A stretch of 64,000 nt of DNA from Enterococcus hirae ATCC 9790 (GTDB lineage Bacteria; Bacillota; Bacilli; Lactobacillales; Enterococcaceae). This document shows, one piece after another, positions 61,220-64,000 of this stretch (positions are counted from its first letter, which is position 1; each line of letters starts with the position of its first letter). The stretch covers positions 2,398,911 to 2,462,910 of the forward strand of contig NC_018081.1 of the NCBI RefSeq assembly GCF_000271405.2, written 5' to 3'. Under the pieces are notes generated by a model. The model saw only the letters and a list, made by a program, of their open reading frames with translations, was not told the DNA's origin and searched no databases. The position numbers were made by a program, and so were the translations under genes.

Positions 61220-61483
61220 TCAATACGTAGTAAAAATTGGTTCATGATCTACTTTTGTATCTAGGTCTGTTCTGACATTTACCGTTGTATATAAAACTTT
61301 TTCAACAGGTATACTATAATAATTGTCTTCGCTACTGCTGAATTGGTGTACACCTTTTTTTGTCAGAATACCATTGATTTTATTCATCAGTACTCTTTTT
61401 TCTACACTATTACTGACCACATAGTAAATCACACGTATATTGTTTACTAAATGTAAATCGACTTCTAACATTACTTGATCCAT
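61220..61483 (-). CDS. Small protein of unknown function (87 aa)
   Basis: An 87-aa protein of alternating beta-like segments (LEVDLHLVNNIRVIYYVV, KVLYTTVNVRTDLD) without signal or membrane segments. AAAGGATG precedes the ATG. Co-transcribed with the 62-aa gene. No family recognised. Confidence 0.7.
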   Translation of the reverse strand: MDQVMLEVDLHLVNNIRVIYYVVSNSVEKRVLMNKINGILTKKGVHQFSSSEDNYYSIPVEKVLYTTVNVRTDLDTKVDHEPIFTTY

Positions 61484-61591
61484 GAAAATTTCATCCTTTC
61501 TTTCGGATCAATTATAGCAAGAAACTTCTTGTTAATCAAAAACCTTTGTATGTCCTTCTTGGTTATCAATTAAAGAAATACTTGCATCATT

Positions 61592-61616
61592 TGATACAAA
61601 ATGTTATTTTGTATCA
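61592..61616. promoter_or_regulatory. Perfect 25-bp palindrome, possible operator
   Basis: TGATACAAAAT (61592-61602) and ATTTTGTATCA (61606-61616) around GTT, 31 bases before the start of the 85-aa membrane protein gene. It could be an operator or RNA hairpin. No regulator was identified. Confidence 0.45.
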
Positions 61617-61646
61617 GATATCATTATTATTCTGGGAGGCACTCTC

Positions 61647-61904
61647 GTGATTGCGATTGGTCAGCTTGTTTTTTACATTCCATTTTTCATCATGCTAAGT
61701 ATTCTTTTCTATTACATAAATTGGACAAAAAAGAAACTATCTGTTTTACTTGTTTCTCTTCCAAGCATCTATTTTACTTATCAAATCTTTTCTTTCCGCC
61801 ATTGGGAAATCCCTTCTGTCTTAATTAGACATGTCATTAGTTTAGTTATTTCAGTCATTATACTGATACTTTGGATATTTTATTTATTAAATAAACAAGA
61901 TTAG
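61647..61904 (+). CDS. Small membrane protein of unknown function (85 aa)
   Basis: An 85-aa protein with three hydrophobic segments (about residues 2-23, 30-46 and 60-79). GGGAGG precedes a GTG at 61647 by seven bases. The palindrome before it may regulate it. No family recognised. It is flanked by a clean hairpin at 61935-61983, used on both strands. Confidence 0.6.
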   Translation: MIAIGQLVFYIPFFIMLSILFYYINWTKKKLSVLLVSLPSIYFTYQIFSFRHWEIPSVLIRHVISLVISVIILILWIFYLLNKQD

Positions 61905-61934
61905 TGTGTGTATAGATTGTGAACAATCGAACAA

Positions 61935-61983
61935 AAAATGAGTGTGAAAAAAGTGAGCAACCACTTTTTCACACTCATTTTTG
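61935..61983. terminator. Bidirectional terminator
   Basis: Strong hairpin with arms of about 20 bp (AATGAGTGTGAAAAAAGTG and its near complement) between the converging 85-aa and 63-aa protein genes. Confidence 0.85.
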
Positions 61984-61984
61984 A

Positions 61985-62176
61985 TCATTCATTTACACCA
62001 AAGAAAGATTTGAACCGTTCAAGGATTGATGCTTGTTTTAAATCAATAAACTGTTGGGCAACAGAAAATTTGTCCTCTAGCAATTCTTTATTTGATTCAA
62101 TCAAAATTTTTGCTTCTTCGTACTTCTTTTCTTTACATAGTTGTTTGACTTCATTCAATACATCACCAGCACTCAT
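61985..62176 (-). CDS. Small protein of unknown function (63 aa)
   Basis: A 63-aa helical, charged protein (DVLNEVKQLCKEKKYEEAK, then KQASILERFKSFFG). AGGTGAAAAG precedes the ATG. No family recognised; its length and helical pattern suggest a small soluble helical bundle. Confidence 0.65.
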   Translation of the reverse strand: MSAGDVLNEVKQLCKEKKYEEAKILIESNKELLEDKFSVAQQFIDLKQASILERFKSFFGVNE

Positions 62177-62283
62177 CTTTTCACCTACTTCAGTTATTAG
62201 GAACCTGTTGATATAAAAGGTTGTCTCAATGTTGAATGTTTACGATTCTTTCACACAATGAACTTTCTTCCGCAGCACAAAAG

Positions 62284-62586
62284 CTATTCTTTTTGATCAC
62301 TTGACGTGATAAACCGGATCGACTCTTGGTACTCACGATAGTCTCTACTATAAAGATCTGTTAATCGATCTGGCAAAACGAACCAAGCTGGATGGTACCC
62401 ATTTACAGTGACAGGAAATCCTTTCTCTTGCAGACTATCACCATCCCAGCGTAAGGCAATCGCTGTTTTGCCTGACCATTTCACTAAAGCAACAGAATAA
62501 CCTTTTTTCGTCTGCGTACCATCTTCTAAAATTTTGAGAATTTCAATTTTTTCTTTAGGAGCTGTAACCTCTTGTGGACGTACCAT
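62284..62586 (-). CDS. Protein of unknown function next to a universal stress protein
   Basis: A 100-aa soluble protein with a central KKGYSVALVKWSGKTAIALRWDGD segment and a C-terminal RLTDLYSRDYREYQESI helix. It starts 12 bases after the usp gene behind AAGGAGGGG and is likely co-transcribed. No family assigned. Confidence 0.7.
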   Translation of the reverse strand: MVRPQEVTAPKEKIEILKILEDGTQTKKGYSVALVKWSGKTAIALRWDGDSLQEKGFPVTVNGYHPAWFVLPDRLTDLYSRDYREYQESIRFITSSDQKE

Positions 62587-62598
62587 TCTTTCCCCTCC

Positions 62599-63033
62599 TT
62601 ATTTGACCACTAACACACTGCAGGGCGCATGAGTAACAACGTAAGAAGCTGTAGAGCCGACTAAAGCTTGTTGGATTGCTCCTTTACCAGTAGCCCCCAT
62701 GACAATCAAATCGATCGCTTCTTGTTGTGGAAACACCGTCCCAATCAAGTTACGTGGGTCACCCGTTTCAACAATAGCATGGATGTCATTGATCCCATAT
62801 TCTTTCGCATCATGGATCTTTTTTAACATTTCGACTTCTATCTTCTGTTTTTCTTCTGCATAGATTTTTGAAAATGCGTAGGCGCTATGTGTCAACTCTA
62901 CTTTATTGATGATCGAAACGATAAATAATTCGGCTTCATTATCTTTCGCTAAATCTAGCGCTTCCAAAAAAGCTTGTTCTGATTGCTTAGACCCATCGAC
63001 AGCTACCATTATTTTTTGATATCTCTTACTCAT
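62599..63033 (-). CDS. Universal stress protein (UspA family)
   Basis: A 144-aa UspA-fold protein with the ATP-binding pattern VMGATGKGAIQQALVGSTASY near residue 115. The N-terminal KIMVAVDGSKQSEQA is typical. It likely binds ATP and dimerises in stress or stationary phase. AAGGAGGCG precedes the ATG. First gene of a pair with the 100-aa protein. Confidence 0.93.
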   Translation of the reverse strand: MSKRYQKIMVAVDGSKQSEQAFLEALDLAKDNEAELFIVSIINKVELTHSAYAFSKIYAEEKQKIEVEMLKKIHDAKEYGINDIHAIVETGDPRNLIGTVFPQQEAIDLIVMGATGKGAIQQALVGSTASYVVTHAPCSVLVVK

Positions 63034-63376
63034 GTTATCGCCTCCTTGTTTCTATTATTGTAACATCACATGCTAAATTTAAAAAAAATTACGCTGTTTT
63101 CAATTATTTCGTATTTATTTTCAAAAAATGTAGCTTTTTTTTACTTGTTTCTAGTGTTTATTTTTCTCATCAATTGTCCTTGTTAGTGGTTTATTTTAAA
63201 CGTTTATGACGGTTTTCTCATTGTTTTTCACATTTTATGATAATCTGTTTGTTACAAAAAACGTATCTTTGTTACAAAGTGTCATAGAGCTTTTACCTAT
63301 GAAATATTTTCCCATGGTAAAGTATTCCTCGTTGGACACAACAAAACTATTTTTAAATTTATGAAGGAGATCTTAC
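63034..63376. other. Intergenic region before the LysM gene
   Basis: About 340 bases, AT-rich. TTTGTTACA occurs twice (near 63249 and 63269), close to the WalR half-site TGTWAH, but the half-site spacing is not the canonical five. No gene or riboswitch could be supported. Confidence 0.45.
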
Positions 63377-63994
63377 ATGAAATCACTTAAAACATTACTA
63401 TTAGGAACAACTTTGACTGCCGGCGCACTATTCTTTATGGGAACATCTGCACATGCGGACGAAGCTTATACCGTTCAATCAGGTGATACGCTATCAACGA
63501 TTTCTCAAAAATACGTTGGTGATAACTCCTTGATCCAAACTATTGCAGAAAAAAATTCAATCTCAAACATCAACTTGATTTATTCAGGTCAACAATTAAC
63601 AATCCCAACAGGCGAACAAGCAGCAACAACACAAACAGCTTACCAAGCGCCTGCTCAAACAAAAACAGTGGCTGAACAACCAGTGAAGCAAGAACCAGTT
63701 CAACAAGCAGCACCTGCTCAACCAGTTGCTCAAGCAACGCAAACAGCGGCACAAGCAACACCAGCGACAACAAACACAAGCTCAGCGAAAGAATGGATCG
63801 CTCAAAAAGAATCTAGCGGTTCTTATACAGCAACAAACGGTCGTTACATCGGACGTTACCAATTAGATTCTTCTTACTTAAATGGTGACTATTCAGCAGC
63901 AAACCAAGAACGAGTTGCTGAACAATACGTATCTTCTCGTTATGGCTCATGGGAAGCAGCTAAATCTTTCTGGGAAGCAAACGGTTGGTACTAA
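63377..63994 (+). CDS. Secreted LysM protein with Apf-like C-terminal domain
   Basis: A 205-aa exported protein: signal peptide cleaved after SAHA (residue 27), one LysM domain (YTVQSGDTLSTISQKYVG to about residue 75), a Gln/Ala/Pro/Thr-rich linker, and a C-terminal lysozyme-like Apf/IsaA domain (WIAQKESSGSYTATNGRYIGRYQL). It likely binds peptidoglycan and may be a small cell wall hydrolase or aggregation-promoting factor. The ATG follows GAAGGAG. The gene ends six bases before the window edge. Confidence 0.9.
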   Translation: MKSLKTLLLGTTLTAGALFFMGTSAHADEAYTVQSGDTLSTISQKYVGDNSLIQTIAEKNSISNINLIYSGQQLTIPTGEQAATTQTAYQAPAQTKTVAEQPVKQEPVQQAAPAQPVAQATQTAAQATPATTNTSSAKEWIAQKESSGSYTATNGRYIGRYQLDSSYLNGDYSAANQERVAEQYVSSRYGSWEAAKSFWEANGWY

Positions 63995-64000
63995 TATAAA

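Noticed and set aside
63570..63779. 69-codon minus-strand frame in the LysM gene
   Set aside because: Antisense of the Gln/Ala/Pro-rich linker. Composition reflects the repeat-like codons of the real gene.

Overview
The window is chromosomal DNA of a low-GC Firmicute. Gene content and protein style point to Enterococcus, most likely the E. faecium group; this is inferred from the text of the sequence and not from a database search. Evidence includes the lexA/DUF896/tkt neighbourhood, the fused RNase PH-RdgB protein, FabT-type operators at fabI/fabZ, RexAB in place of RecBCD, a pheST T-box and an Apf-like LysM protein. No prophage, IS element or CRISPR array was seen.

Layout. 0.2-4.1 kb: tkt, a ynzC-like gene, lexA and a small membrane-protein gene under a two-box LexA promoter. 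4.4-13.2 kb: apt, recJ, a LapA-domain protein, an SDR, rnz, a DUF1269 protein, obg, then gap on the opposite strand. 13.3-15.4 kb: a large protein of unknown function. 15.7-23.1 kb: an alpha/beta hydrolase, mupG, a cyclophilin lipoprotein, fabZ and fabI (divergent, FabT-controlled), ilvE and an MscS channel. 23.2-26.5 kb: the racE, rph-rdgB, phosphodiesterase, cbpB cluster. 26.7-35.1 kb: an accessory region in which a vitamin B12-linked locus (DUF4430 lipoprotein, cobalamin adenosyltransferase, class II ribonucleotide reductase, ECF S component) sits between members of an unrecognised three-member paralogous family. 36.1-39.0 kb: a polar amino-acid ABC importer. 39.2-44.5 kb: trpS, pheST with its T-box leader, and an HxlR-type regulator. 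44.5-51.8 kb: rexA/rexB. 52.0-57.6 kb: a POT peptide transporter, a nitroreductase and mprF. 57.8-64 kb: small proteins of unknown function, a C39-type peptidase, tRNA-Gln, a YxeA-like protein, a universal stress protein and a LysM/Apf-like secreted protein.

Regulatory links that can be read from the DNA: (1) LexA boxes at lexA, at the 72-aa membrane protein and upstream of rexBA form a local SOS cluster. (2) Two NrdR boxes 31 bp apart lie between the class II reductase and the ECF transporter genes. (3) The HxlR gene at 44.1 kb and the nitroreductase gene at 53.9 kb share a near-identical palindrome over their promoters, suggesting a YodB/YodC-like redox pair. (4) The three paralogues share conserved upstream DNA.

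Sequence quality. Six genes (apt, the 667-aa unknown gene, mscS, a small membrane protein, pheS and the C39 peptidase) are each broken by the apparent loss of one base in or next to an A/T run. In all six, adding one base gives a complete protein behind a good ribosome binding site. Since pheS is essential, most of these are probably sequencing errors and not real mutations.
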